Of a stretch of 36,717 nt of DNA, positions 10,026-17,566 are shown piece after piece (positions within the stretch are counted from its first letter, which is position 1; every line of letters starts with the position of its first letter). Origin of the DNA: Deltaproteobacteria bacterium (GTDB lineage: Bacteria; Desulfobacterota; GWC2-55-46); assembly GCA_016182655.1 (NCBI GenBank), contig JACPGB010000038.1:1-36717 (forward strand), written 5' to 3'. The notes beneath the pieces are model-generated. The model saw only the letters and a list, made by a program, of their open reading frames with translations, did not search any database and was not told the DNA's origin. The position numbers and the translations under genes are program-made.

Positions 10026-10058
10026 AAAACGGCCCGCGGCGAAGCCGCGGGCCGTTTT
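10026..10058 (+). terminator. Bidirectional intrinsic terminator
   Basis: A near-perfect stem (GGCCCGCGGC with GCCGCGGGCC, 3-base loop) is flanked by AAAAC on the left and GTTTTA on the right. It lies 170 bases after the zinc-ribbon gene; the intervening 9858-10025 holds no gene I can support. It can serve the minus-strand cupin gene as well. Confidence 0.75.
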
Positions 10059-10169
10059 ATTCTCCTCTTAGGATCAAATACCCCTTGATGAGGACAGTGC
10101 TTCACACTCCATCAAATCCCATCCCGTCGAAGGGGGGCGGCATGATGGGAACCACGGAGCCGGCGCATC

Positions 10170-10674
10170 TCATTTGCCTGCCTTCCTTGGATCGTCCGCC
10201 GGGTTCGCGTAATTTATCTGCCATGGACCCCGCGTATGTATCTGGATGACGGTCTCTTCATCCGCCCACGCGAAGTGGTTGGTGTTCGGGGCCAAGATAA
10301 AGAAGCTCCCTGCCGGCAGAACCTTGCCCTTCGATTTGTCCGGTCTTTCTCCCTTCGCCAGATTGAGCGCCCCTGAGAGCACCGTAACGCGTTCTATCCC
10401 TGGGTGCGAATGTGGGGGAATGGCGTACCCCGCCGGGAATCTGAGGCGCATGGTGAACGGGGCTTTCTTCGCGGGGTCCCCTTCGAGCACCGCCATCTGA
10501 GCGCCGCCGGGTAACGCCGGGGGGCCTTCTTTCCATTCAAGCTCCGAGGGCGTAAGTATCGTCTCCTGTACGGCGCCCCCGCGCATAAGCCTTCATGTCG
10601 CGGGCGGCGCAGACGGCGCTTAAACAGAGCACGAGGGCAACGGATAGGCCGAGTCTTCCGATCAGGTATTTCAT
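10170..10674 (-). pseudogene. Secreted cupin-domain protein, frame disrupted by one base
   Basis: The 3' part (from ATG 10586, 138 residues) is a single cupin barrel: PPHSHPGIERVTVLSGALNL gives the His-x-His...Glu metal motif, and FFILAPNTNHFAWADEE supplies the second motif. Upstream, a different frame opens at ATG 10674 behind AAGGAG and encodes a perfect signal peptide (MKYLIGRLGLSVALVLCLSA) ending in CAARD; that frame would stop after 43 codons. Removing one base, most simply one C of the C5 run at 10576-10580 (five G on the coding strand), joins the two into a 167-residue exported cupin. The gene is therefore frameshifted, phase-variable, or carries a base-call error. The short cupin alone lacks a ribosome-binding site. 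Substrate unknown. Confidence 0.75.
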
Positions 10675-10769
10675 GCGGTCTCCTTGTGTGAGGACTGCGG
10701 ATATGTGAGAGACACCACCCTATAATGCAATTATGCTTTTGATTCCTTTCTTGTCAATCCTTATAAGGC

Positions 10770-10800
10770 AAAAAAACACCCGCCGTCGGCGGGTGTTTTC
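10770..10800 (-). terminator. Intrinsic terminator of the adenylate cyclase gene
   Basis: The stem ACACCCGC with GCGGGTGT reads into a run of six T on the minus strand, 22 bases past the cyclase stop codon. On the plus strand it also ends in TTTT. Confidence 0.85.
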
Positions 10801-10821
10801 AGCTTCCAAATCGCGGGCAGG

Positions 10822-11787
10822 TCAAGCCCCGTGGTAAAGCGGCTCGATGCCGTATACCACGACTGGCTTCTCCCTCCCCCTTACCCTTACCGGATCCATC
10901 TCCTCGACCAGGAGGTGGCCGAACCTTTTGCCCATCTCGCCGAGTTTCCTCCGGGTGAACTCGGTCACGATTATCTCGGCGTCGAATTCGCGCGTCAGCC
11001 CCTCGGCTCTTGCCCCGAGGTTCACATGGTCGCCGATGACCGTGTACTCCATCTTCTTGCCCTCGACCCCCATATTCCCGACTACCGCCTCGCCTGTGTT
11101 TATGCCTATGCCGATGGAAAAGGGCTCCTTGCCCTCGATGACCCATCTTCTCTGGAGCTTTTTTAGCTTTCCGAGCATGTCGAGGGCGCACCTTAAGGCG
11201 AGCTCGGCGTGGTTTTCCTGTACCGTGGGAGCGCCCCAGAAGACCATGATGGAGTCGCCCACGAACTTGTCGAGCGTGCCGTTCCACCTGAAGACTATCT
11301 CGGTCATGGTCTTGAGGTAATCGTTAAGGAGCGCGACGACCTCCTCGGGCTCGTGCCTCTCCGAGAAGGCCGTAAACCCCTTGATGTCGGCGAAGAGGAC
11401 CGTGACCTCTTTCCTCTCGCCGCCGAGTCTGGCGAGCCCCGGGTTTTTTACGAGCTCGTCCACGACCTTCTCGGTCACGTAGGAACTGAATATGCCCTTT
11501 ATCTCCCGAGCCCTTTTCTTTTCGGACAGGTACCTGTAGCCCGAGACCGACGCATAGACGAAGAACACGGCAAAGGAGGGGATGACGAAATCGGCCCAGA
11601 GCCCCTTGACCGAAAATAAATACCAGAAGGAGAGGAGAGCGGCGGCAAAGGCGGCGCTCGCGGCCGCGGCGCCGAAGAGCGCCTTCAAAGGAAACCTGAG
11701 AGGTTTGAAGCAGAGGGTAAGGAGGCGCGAAACGCGCGCTTTTACTTCCGGCACGGATACGGCGGTGACTCGTGTTGATGCGGACAT
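10822..11787 (-). CDS. Class III adenylate cyclase with two membrane helices
   Basis: 321 residues. Two helices (about 38-60 and 63-84) anchor the protein; a short linker (IFSSYVTEKVVDELV, typical of CHASE2-type cyclases) leads to the catalytic domain. Metal-binding Asp134 (LFADIKGFT) and Asp178 (FVGDSIMVFWGAP), adenine-selecting Lys174 and Asp253, and transition-state Asn256 and Arg260 (NLGAR) are all present. It should therefore make cAMP from ATP as a homodimer at the membrane. The family's usual N-terminal CHASE2 sensor is missing: only the last two of three helices remain, and nothing similar lies upstream. It may be a natural short form or a truncation. There is a weak start signal; a TATAAT at 11885-11890 could be its promoter. 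Confidence 0.9.
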   Translation of the reverse strand: MSASTRVTAVSVPEVKARVSRLLTLCFKPLRFPLKALFGAAAASAAFAAALLSFWYLFSVKGLWADFVIPSFAVFFVYASVSGYRYLSEKKRAREIKGIFSSYVTEKVVDELVKNPGLARLGGERKEVTVLFADIKGFTAFSERHEPEEVVALLNDYLKTMTEIVFRWNGTLDKFVGDSIMVFWGAPTVQENHAELALRCALDMLGKLKKLQRRWVIEGKEPFSIGIGINTGEAVVGNMGVEGKKMEYTVIGDHVNLGARAEGLTREFDAEIIVTEFTRRKLGEMGKRFGHLLVEEMDPVRVRGREKPVVVYGIEPLYHGA

Positions 11788-11916
11788 CTTTATACTTTGA
11801 GCCTTTTGCTGACTCGCGCGAGCGAGACTGACGCCAAAAAAAACCGATCCGCGGCAAGCGGCCTTTGTACCTGAAAACCTGGTGATTATAACATTTCCGC
11901 TCCGCGATGTGTAGCG

Positions 11917-12669
11917 CTATCGGCTGTATTTCCCTGACCCGAGGATCTCGTTCAATCTCATGGCGTTCAGGGCCGCGTAGCCGGCCTCGTCGTTGTCGAA
12001 GTAGCAGAAGACCTCCGCCACACCCTGTCTGAGCCATGCCTTGAAGGTCGCCGCCCAATCGCGGAGCGCATCATCATCGTAGCTCCCCTGGTACTTGCCT
12101 CCGGGGCCGTGGAGCCTCACATAGGCGAAGTCCGCGGTGACCTCTTTCGGGGAGATAAGCCGGTCGAGCTCGTAGACGCAGAACGCGGCGTTCCTGTCCC
12201 TCAAGAGTTCGAAGACGCCTTCGTCGAACCAGCTCGGGTCCCTGAACTCGAAGGCATAACGTAAACCGGGATCCAAGGCGTCAAGAAATGCCTTAAGCCT
12301 GTCCTTGTTGAGCCTCCACGCGGGCGGGAGCTGAAAGAGTATCGGGCCCAACTCGTCCCCGAGCGCGGTTATCCTCTCGAAGAACCTGGGGAGCGTCGTC
12401 TCCGGGTCTTTAAGCTTCTTGTTGTGTGTGATGAGCCTCGATGCCTTGACCGAAAAGAGGAAGCCGGGCGGGACCGCCTCCCTCCACGTCTTCAAGGTCT
12501 TCTCCTCGGGGAGCCTGTAGAAGGAGTTGTTTATCTCGACGGTGGAGAATCGCTCGGAATAGAACTTTAGAAATGCGGACTTTGGGAGGCCATGAGGGTA
12601 GAACGGCCCCCTCCAGTGGTCGTAGTACCACCCTGATGTGGCGATGTGCAGACTGCTCCTCTCCCTCAT
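11917..12669 (-). CDS. DUF72 (YecE-like) protein
   Basis: 250 residues from ATG 12669 (GGAG six bases upstream). The frame is open to 12720, but that extension lies across a terminator hairpin. The family is clear: IATSGWYYDHWRGPFYP, TVEINNSFYRLP, FLFSVKASRLITHNKKL, LGPILFQLPP, YAFEFRDPSWF, YVRLHGPGGKYQGSY and CYFDNDEAGYAA are the conserved blocks of DUF72 TIM-barrel proteins. Their function is unknown; a sugar- or nucleic-acid-related role has been suggested from the fold. The C-terminus (NAMRLNEILG) is complete. The gene begins 13 bases after the T-run of the upstream terminator, so expression may depend on read-through. Confidence 0.9.
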   Translation of the reverse strand: MRERSSLHIATSGWYYDHWRGPFYPHGLPKSAFLKFYSERFSTVEINNSFYRLPEEKTLKTWREAVPPGFLFSVKASRLITHNKKLKDPETTLPRFFERITALGDELGPILFQLPPAWRLNKDRLKAFLDALDPGLRYAFEFRDPSWFDEGVFELLRDRNAAFCVYELDRLISPKEVTADFAYVRLHGPGGKYQGSYDDDALRDWAATFKAWLRQGVAEVFCYFDNDEAGYAALNAMRLNEILGSGKYSR

Positions 12670-12681
12670 GGAAGGGCTCCA

Positions 12682-12742
12682 TAAAAAGGAAAGGCCGCAG
12701 AGGGAAGGGGCGTACCCCAACTAAGACTTCTGCGGCCTTTCC
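12682..12742 (-). terminator. Intrinsic terminator of the small lipoprotein gene
   Basis: A perfect 14-bp stem (GGAAAGGCCGCAGA at 12688-12701 with its complement at 12729-12742, 27-base loop) runs into TTTTTAT on the minus strand, between the lipoprotein gene and the DUF72 gene. Confidence 0.85.
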
Positions 12743-12787
12743 TTTAACCGATCTACTAACTGCCGGTCTCTCCGGCCTCGTCAGCCG

Positions 12788-12970
12788 TTACTTCGCGGGC
12801 TGAGCGGGGGCGGGCGCCGCGGGAGCGGGCTCAGCCGGGGTCGTGGTCTCCATCGTGCCTTTCTGCTCGGTACCGCCAGGCGCCGGGGCCGGGGCTTCCT
12901 GCTTCTTGCAGGCGGTGAACGAGGCCAACACGAACATTGATACGAGCACGAGCATTGCGAATCTCTTCAT
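12788..12970 (-). CDS. Small Ala/Pro-rich lipoprotein
   Basis: 60 residues with a lipoprotein signal: MKRFAMLVLVSMFVLASFTAC, the Cys at position 21 being the likely lipidation site (lipobox F-T-A-C, slightly off the L-A-G-C ideal). The mature part is only about 40 residues of Ala, Pro, Glu and Thr with no fold expected. AGGAGG precedes the ATG, a strong sigma-70 promoter lies upstream and a strong terminator downstream, so this is a well-expressed single-gene unit. Such peptides are often envelope structural or stress lipoproteins; the role is unknown. Confidence 0.82.
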   Translation of the reverse strand: MKRFAMLVLVSMFVLASFTACKKQEAPAPAPGGTEQKGTMETTTPAEPAPAAPAPAQPAK

Positions 12971-13014
12971 TTCTCTCTCCTCCTATAAGGAAAAAATAAA
13001 ATTTTGAATGAATA

Positions 13015-13043
13015 ATAATAGTCAGCAAAGCCCCCCTTGTCAA
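13015..13043 (-). promoter_or_regulatory. Sigma-70 promoter of the small lipoprotein gene
   Basis: A consensus TTGACA (13038-13043), 17-base spacer and TATTAT (13015-13020) on the minus strand, about 45 bases before the ATG at 12970. Confidence 0.85.
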
Positions 13044-13197
13044 ACCAAATTTTTATTTTTCCGTCAAAAAAAACCTGAAAAAGGCCTTTTCAACCGGGGT
13101 GCCATGTTTTTCTTTCACAAGCCTTCTAAACAAAAAGCTAATACAAAACAATAGCTTACATCGGAAAATAGACTTTGGGCGCGCTCAGCCCGCGTCA

Positions 13198-13215
13198 CTG
13201 GCATAAAAATTGCTC
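13198..13215 (+). promoter_or_regulatory. Sigma-54 (RpoN) promoter of the chemoreceptor gene
   Basis: CTGGCAT, AAAAA, TTGCTC: GG and GC doublets at exact RpoN spacing. Start near 13225, leaving a leader of about 117 bases. An imperfect dyad (AGCTA...TAGCT, 13136-13156) about 80 bases upstream might bind the activator. A GGGGGC/GCCCCC hairpin plus a T-rich run in the leader (about 13275-13318) could act as an attenuator. Confidence 0.75.
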
Positions 13216-13342
13216 AATATTTTCTACAATACGCCGAATATTAGTTATATCCGGAAAATTTCTGTGGGGAAGGGTGGAGGGGGCTGTTTTTCGAGCGCCC
13301 CCGGTCTTTTTCTTGCAAGGTCTAAAAAAAGAGAGGTGGATA

Positions 13343-15406
13343 GTGAAGATCAAACACAAGTTCCTGGCTATCTTCGTGCTCCTCATCCTCCTCGCCTTGA
13401 GCGTAAATAGCTACATTAACTTCAAGACCACGGAAACAGCGGTGGTCCAGAACGCTATCAAGTCGATGGAGAACGAGCTCGAAGGGGTATCCCACCGTAT
13501 AAACGCCTTTCACGAGAAGGCCGGGGGGAACCTCATCTTCGCGCTAAACTACCCCGTATTCAAGGAGTACTTCTCGCTCCCGGAGACAAGGGCGGGGAAC
13601 AGGTACAACGCCGAAAAGGTCATACAGTTCAGCGCGGAGCAGAGGAGGCTTAAGAAAAAGATAGACGACTGGACGCTATTCGTCCAGTCCAAGTTCCCGG
13701 TCGCCGAGACCTGCGTGATAGACTCGACCGGCCAGGAGCACTCCAGGATAACCTTCGGCGAAATAGCGCCGGACGACGATTTTTCAAGCGAAGAGAACGC
13801 GGCGCCGTTCTTCGACCCGACGATGAGGCTCGCTAAAGGCGAATTCCACGTCGCGTACCCGTACATGTCGGCCGACGCGCACAAGTGGGTCTTCTCTTAC
13901 ACCTCCCCCATAGCCCTCGACGACGGCTCCAAGCCGGGGTTCTACCACTTCGAGATACCCATCTCCTACTTCCAGGAGACGGTCGCGGAGAACACCTCGG
14001 GCAGGACCTTCGTCATTGACCCCGCCGGCATGATAGTAGCCGACAGCAGGAACAAGATAAGCATAGACCTTAAGAGCGGAGCTGGCTCTCACAGCCACGG
14101 CGGAGGGGACGAGCACAGCCTCAAGGACTACCTGCCTTCGGTCAATACCATCTCGGGGGACGCCGCGTTTACAAGCCTCCTCGCCGCCATGAAGTCAGGC
14201 AAAAGCGGCCACGGCGACTTCGACCTTAACGGCGAGGCGCATTACCTCGTATACAGGGGACTCCCGACCTTCAACTGGTCTGTCGTGCAGTTGAAGTCGT
14301 ACTCCGAGCTCCTCGAGGGCAAGTCGTCTCTCGGCAAGATCAAAAAGACCATACTCTTTACGGTCATCGTGACGCTTGCGATAGCGATCGTCGTGATCTT
14401 CGTCGTATCCGACCGGATAACGAAGCCGCTCCTGCACCTTACGAACGCGGCAAAGGAGGTTGCGAAAGGCAACCTCAATATAGAGCTCCCGGAAATAAAG
14501 TCCAGGGACGAGATAGCGGATTTGAACGCCGCCATGAGCGAGATGGTCGGGAAACTCAAGGAGATAGTGAACGATGTCGAGTCGGCGGCCGAAAAGGTCA
14601 CCGAGGCGAGCGGCGATATAAAGGCCAATTCGGACTCGATGTCGGAGGGGATGGCCAAGCAGGCGGCGAAGGCTACGCAGATAGCGACTGCGTCGGAAGA
14701 GATGTCTCATACGATCATCGAAATAGCCAGCAACACCTCTTCCATCGCCTCCACGGCGTCGCAAGCGAGCTCTCTCGCCGAAGAGGGGGAAAAGATAGTG
14801 GAGCGGTCGATAAACGAAGTGAGGGCGATATCCGAAATGGTCGGGATCCTCGCGAGGAACATCGAGTCCCTCGGCGACCGCTCCCAGCAGATAGGCAAGA
14901 TAGTCGGCGTCATAAACGAGATAGCCGAGCAGACGAACCTGCTCGCCTTGAACGCGGCCATAGAGGCGGCGCGCGCGGGAGACCAGGGCAGAGGTTTCGC
15001 GGTCGTAGCCGACGAGGTCCGTAACCTCTCGGAGAGGACGGCTAAATCCACGACCCAGATAAATGCCATGATCAAGACGATACAGGTAGAGGTTCAGGCC
15101 GCGATAACCTCGATGGAAGACGGCGCCAAAAAGGTCGGCGACGGGGTCCAGTTCTCGGTGCAGGCCGGACGCGCCCTCGGGAACATCGTGGACAGCGTAA
15201 AGAACCTTAATTCCATGGTCGAGCAGATAGCCACGGCTACGACTCAGCTCACGAGCGTATCCGAGCAGATAAGCATGGACATCGGGTCGGTCGCGTCCCT
15301 CTCGCAGGACATAAACTCCGGAGCCGATCAGATAAGCGGCGCAACGGGCGCGCTTACCGGACTTTCCGGCTCGCTTCAGGAGGCGATAAGAAGGTTCAAG
15401 GTCTAA
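13343..15406 (+). CDS. Methyl-accepting chemotaxis protein
   Basis: 687 residues from GTG 13343 (AGGTGG five bases upstream); the frame extends to 13175, but across the sigma-54 promoter. Order: transmembrane helix 1 (residues 5-24), a periplasmic sensor of about 300 residues (Cache-like, with CVIDSTGQEHSRI and FVIDPAGMIVADSR blocks), helix 2 (about 335-355), HAMP (about 356-405), then the coiled-coil signalling domain with the conserved hairpin tip EIAEQTNLLALNAAIEAARA. The receptor controls CheA and hence motility. A His-rich loop SHSHGGGDEHS inside the sensor could bind metal. No che or flagellar genes are adjacent, so it is an orphan receptor, but its sigma-54 promoter fits a motility regulon. 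Confidence 0.93.
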   Translation: MKIKHKFLAIFVLLILLALSVNSYINFKTTETAVVQNAIKSMENELEGVSHRINAFHEKAGGNLIFALNYPVFKEYFSLPETRAGNRYNAEKVIQFSAEQRRLKKKIDDWTLFVQSKFPVAETCVIDSTGQEHSRITFGEIAPDDDFSSEENAAPFFDPTMRLAKGEFHVAYPYMSADAHKWVFSYTSPIALDDGSKPGFYHFEIPISYFQETVAENTSGRTFVIDPAGMIVADSRNKISIDLKSGAGSHSHGGGDEHSLKDYLPSVNTISGDAAFTSLLAAMKSGKSGHGDFDLNGEAHYLVYRGLPTFNWSVVQLKSYSELLEGKSSLGKIKKTILFTVIVTLAIAIVVIFVVSDRITKPLLHLTNAAKEVAKGNLNIELPEIKSRDEIADLNAAMSEMVGKLKEIVNDVESAAEKVTEASGDIKANSDSMSEGMAKQAAKATQIATASEEMSHTIIEIASNTSSIASTASQASSLAEEGEKIVERSINEVRAISEMVGILARNIESLGDRSQQIGKIVGVINEIAEQTNLLALNAAIEAARAGDQGRGFAVVADEVRNLSERTAKSTTQINAMIKTIQVEVQAAITSMEDGAKKVGDGVQFSVQAGRALGNIVDSVKNLNSMVEQIATATTQLTSVSEQISMDIGSVASLSQDINSGADQISGATGALTGLSGSLQEAIRRFKV

Positions 15407-15429
15407 TTTTTTATCAGGGACCATTCCGG

Positions 15430-15463
15430 GCGCGCCCCTCGAAAGAGGGGCGCGCTTTTTTTT
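15430..15463 (+). terminator. Intrinsic terminator of the chemoreceptor gene
   Basis: An 11-bp perfect stem (GCGCGCCCCTC with GAGGGGCGCGC, GAAA tetraloop) is followed by eight T residues, 23 bases after the stop. Confidence 0.9.
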
Positions 15464-15600
15464 GCTATACCGCCCGGTGTCTCGTAATCCTTAGCCAAGG
15501 CCTTTATGCGCTCTTGGGCGCACATTGTCAGTAGTATTCGCCCGCTCCCCGCCCCTCGCACTCGGCCTGGTATAAATTGTCTGCACGCCAAGGCCATCGA

Positions 15601-15633
15601 GTTTCAATCCACTCTCCCGCATGAGGGGGCGAC
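15601..15633 (-). repeat. Single CRISPR-type repeat, no array
   Basis: Read on the minus strand the 33 bases start GTCGCCCCC, contain CATGCGGGAG and end TGGATTGAAAC. This is the form of type I-C repeats (GTCGCCCCC...GTGGATTGAAAC). One arm of the stem is degraded, as expected of a terminal or relict repeat. No second copy lies at spacer distance on either side and no cas gene is in the window. Confidence 0.5.
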
Positions 15634-15651
15634 GAACAACCGACGAACGGG

Positions 15652-15688
15652 AAAGAAAAAGGGGTTACGCAATAAGCGTAACCCCTTG
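15652..15688 (-). terminator. Intrinsic terminator of tRNA-Phe
   Basis: A 10-bp perfect stem (GGGGTTACGC with GCGTAACCCC, 5-base loop) reads into TTTTTC on the minus strand, 11 bases beyond the tRNA 3' end. Confidence 0.8.
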
Positions 15689-15695
15689 ATTTTAA

Positions 15696-15771
15696 TGGTG
15701 GCCAGAGACGGAATCGAACCGCCGACACGGGGATTTTCAGTCCCCTGCTCTACCTGCTGAGCTATCTGGCC
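15696..15771 (-). tRNA. tRNA-Phe (GAA)
   Basis: A 76-base cloverleaf with CCA encoded. Acceptor GGCCAGA pairs with TCTGGCC, followed by discriminator A. The D arm reads GCTC...GAGC; the anticodon stem GGGGA/TCCCC encloses loop CTGAAAA, giving anticodon GAA. The T arm carries GTTCGATTC. All stems are paired. Confidence 0.97.
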
Positions 15772-15790
15772 GGAAAAAGTACAGACAGAT

Positions 15791-15819
15791 AAGTTAATTT
15801 AAAGAGGCCGTATTGTCAA
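15791..15819 (-). promoter_or_regulatory. Sigma-70 promoter of tRNA-Phe
   Basis: A consensus TTGACA (15814-15819) and 17-base spacer lead to TAACTT (15791-15796), 19 bases before the tRNA. The -10 is weak. Confidence 0.65.
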
Positions 15820-15835
15820 GTCTTTTGTCCGTATT

Positions 15836-15853
15836 GACGGGCAGATCCGTATC
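15836..15853 (-). repeat. Copy of a dispersed intergenic repeat
   Basis: On the minus strand GATACGGATCTGCCCGTC is identical over 18 bases to 23215-23232, and related to repeats at 23131 and 33190-33390. It lies in the 15772-15919 gap, which otherwise holds only the tRNA promoter. Confidence 0.65.
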
Positions 15854-15919
15854 GGACGGCCTTGCGTCCGGAAGCATGGGCGACCCGATTTAAGATTGGA
15901 ACCGAGTACCCGAACGGGG

Positions 15920-16651
15920 TCATCCCATATCCCCGGAGACGCATTGGGCTGCCGCGACTGCCGCTATGGCCGCCGTCTCTGCCCTGAGTATCCGCGGCCC
16001 GAGCGAGGCGGCGATAAAGCCCTGGGCTGTAGCAAGCCCTGCCTCTTCAACTGAGAGACCGCCCTCGGGGCCGACGAGCAACGCTATCTTCTTTACCCCG
16101 GCGTGTTCTTTCAAGACCTCCGAGAGGCCCTTCTTCGCCCCCTCCTCCATCATCATTATCTTAAGAGAGGACGGGGCTTCAAGCGCGCGCCTGAAGTCAG
16201 TTATAAGTATCTTCGGCAACACGGTCCGGCCGCATTGCTTCGCCGCTTCTATCGCCGTCTTTTCAAGGCGCGTCTGCCTGCCTCGGCCTTCCTTGATAAC
16301 CGGCACGGTCCTCGAGGTCTCGAAGAATATAATCGCCGTTGCCCCGAGTTCCGTCGCCTTCTGAACGACAAACTCGGGCTTGTCCCCCTTGAGTATCCCC
16401 TGCAGGAGCGTTATCTCAATGTGGCTTTCGGACTTTCTCTCCGAAAGGCCGGTTATAGAGGCCTCAGCGGAATCCCGCCCGACGGTCTCGATTTCCGCCG
16501 TCAGCTCTAATCCCTTTCCGTCAAAAAGAAGCACCTCGTCACCGGCCTTAAGTCTCAATACTTTTTTGAGGTGAGTGAACTCGTCACCCGTGATGACGGC
16601 CCTCTGAGACCCCACTGAGAGCCCCTCTATGTAGAAGCGCCTCAAATGCAT
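15920..16651 (-). CDS. rsmE: 16S rRNA (uracil-1498-N3)-methyltransferase
   Basis: 243 residues, the normal RsmE length. The N-terminal PUA-like domain includes GDEFTHLKKVLRLKAGDEVLLFDGKG. The C-terminal SPOUT domain has the trefoil-knot SAM site LLVGPEGGLSVEEAGLA and SLGPRILRAETAAIAAVAAAQ, which is diagnostic. It methylates N3 of U1498 of 16S rRNA using SAM and acts as a dimer. The start overlaps the end of prmA by 10 bases, indicating translational coupling; the prmA-rsmE pairing is common in bacteria. Confidence 0.96.
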   Translation of the reverse strand: MHLRRFYIEGLSVGSQRAVITGDEFTHLKKVLRLKAGDEVLLFDGKGLELTAEIETVGRDSAEASITGLSERKSESHIEITLLQGILKGDKPEFVVQKATELGATAIIFFETSRTVPVIKEGRGRQTRLEKTAIEAAKQCGRTVLPKILITDFRRALEAPSSLKIMMMEEGAKKGLSEVLKEHAGVKKIALLVGPEGGLSVEEAGLATAQGFIAASLGPRILRAETAAIAAVAAAQCVSGDMG

Positions 16652-17559
16652 TTCTTAAGCACCAGCGCGGCCCACTCATTGAGGGAATATCTTTTAAACG
16701 GCTTGAACCCTAACGGAAGATAGGTCGCTTGAACGGAATCGGCCTCTCCCGCAAGTATGCCTGAGAGTATGAGATACCCGCCCGCCTCGACCCGCGCGGA
16801 AATCTCACGGGAGAGCCTTTTAAGCTCACCAGCGAGTATATTCGCCGTGACTACCGAGAAAGCACCCTTGATATCCTGAACCGGCCTCTTGCTTATCTGG
16901 ACCGCGACCCTATTGAGGAGCGCGTTCTTTCTGGCGATTTTGAGCGCCACCGGGTCTATGTCAAGGGCGACGGCCTTTTTCACCTTGAGCTTTCTGGCCG
17001 CTATGGCGAGGACGCCCGAGCCTGTGCCGACGTCGAGGAAGGTAGAGATTTTATTGTTTTTTGAAAGATACAGAAAGGCGGCGAGGCACATCCTTGTCGT
17101 AGCGTGAGAGCCCGTGCCGAAGGCCATGCCGGGGTCTATCTTGACTATTATATCGCCGGGCCGCCTGGGGACTTCCTTCCAGGTGGGGCGGATTACCAGT
17201 GAATGTCCTTTATACGATACCCTGACAGGCTTGATGGAAGCGCGCCACTTTATCGACCAGTCCTGGTCCCTGTAAAGGGCCGTCTCGAACGACCAACCGA
17301 ACTTTTTTAGCTCGCTATCGAGTAAAGATAGGCGGCCTCTCTCGCCCTCGGGGATGAAGGCCTTGAGCTTGAGTTCCTTTGATCGCTCCCCCGCTATCTC
17401 ATCGGTCACGGTCCATGTCGTATGCGAAAGGAGAGTGTCCGGGAGGGGGCCGCCCTCGATCTCCTCAACGCCGGGACTGCCTGCGGCAACGAGCGCGTCT
17501 ATCGCCTCGTCTTCGCGCGCCCGGGGGCCGAGAGCTATTATCTCTATCCAGAGCTTCAA
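16642..17559 (-). CDS. prmA: Ribosomal protein L11 methyltransferase
   Basis: 305 residues from a TTG start seven bases after the stop of yajQ. The N-terminal substrate-recognition domain covers about 1-120; the Rossmann methyltransferase domain has SAM motif I FLDVGTGSGVLAIAARKL, preceded by DPGMAFGTGSHATTRMCL, the PrmA signature, and VVTANILAGEL as motif IV. The enzyme trimethylates amino groups of L11 with SAM. It sits in a five-gene run ftsK-lolA-yajQ-prmA-rsmE on the same strand, read through with short gaps. Confidence 0.95.
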   Translation of the reverse strand: MKLWIEIIALGPRAREDEAIDALVAAGSPGVEEIEGGPLPDTLLSHTTWTVTDEIAGERSKELKLKAFIPEGERGRLSLLDSELKKFGWSFETALYRDQDWSIKWRASIKPVRVSYKGHSLVIRPTWKEVPRRPGDIIVKIDPGMAFGTGSHATTRMCLAAFLYLSKNNKISTFLDVGTGSGVLAIAARKLKVKKAVALDIDPVALKIARKNALLNRVAVQISKRPVQDIKGAFSVVTANILAGELKRLSREISARVEAGGYLILSGILAGEADSVQATYLPLGFKPFKRYSLNEWAALVLKKCI

Positions 17560-17566
17560 AAGCGGC

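Noticed and set aside
14195-15424. A 409-codon minus-strand frame opposite the chemoreceptor.
   Set aside because: It is a shadow of the receptor's coiled-coil repeat; the composition is Leu/Tyr/Arg-biased without motifs or a start signal.
15550-15600. A second CRISPR repeat at spacer distance from 15601-15633.
   Set aside because: The C-rich segment near 15540-15560 does not align with the repeat ends; there is no TTTCAATCC or GGATTGAAAC piece.
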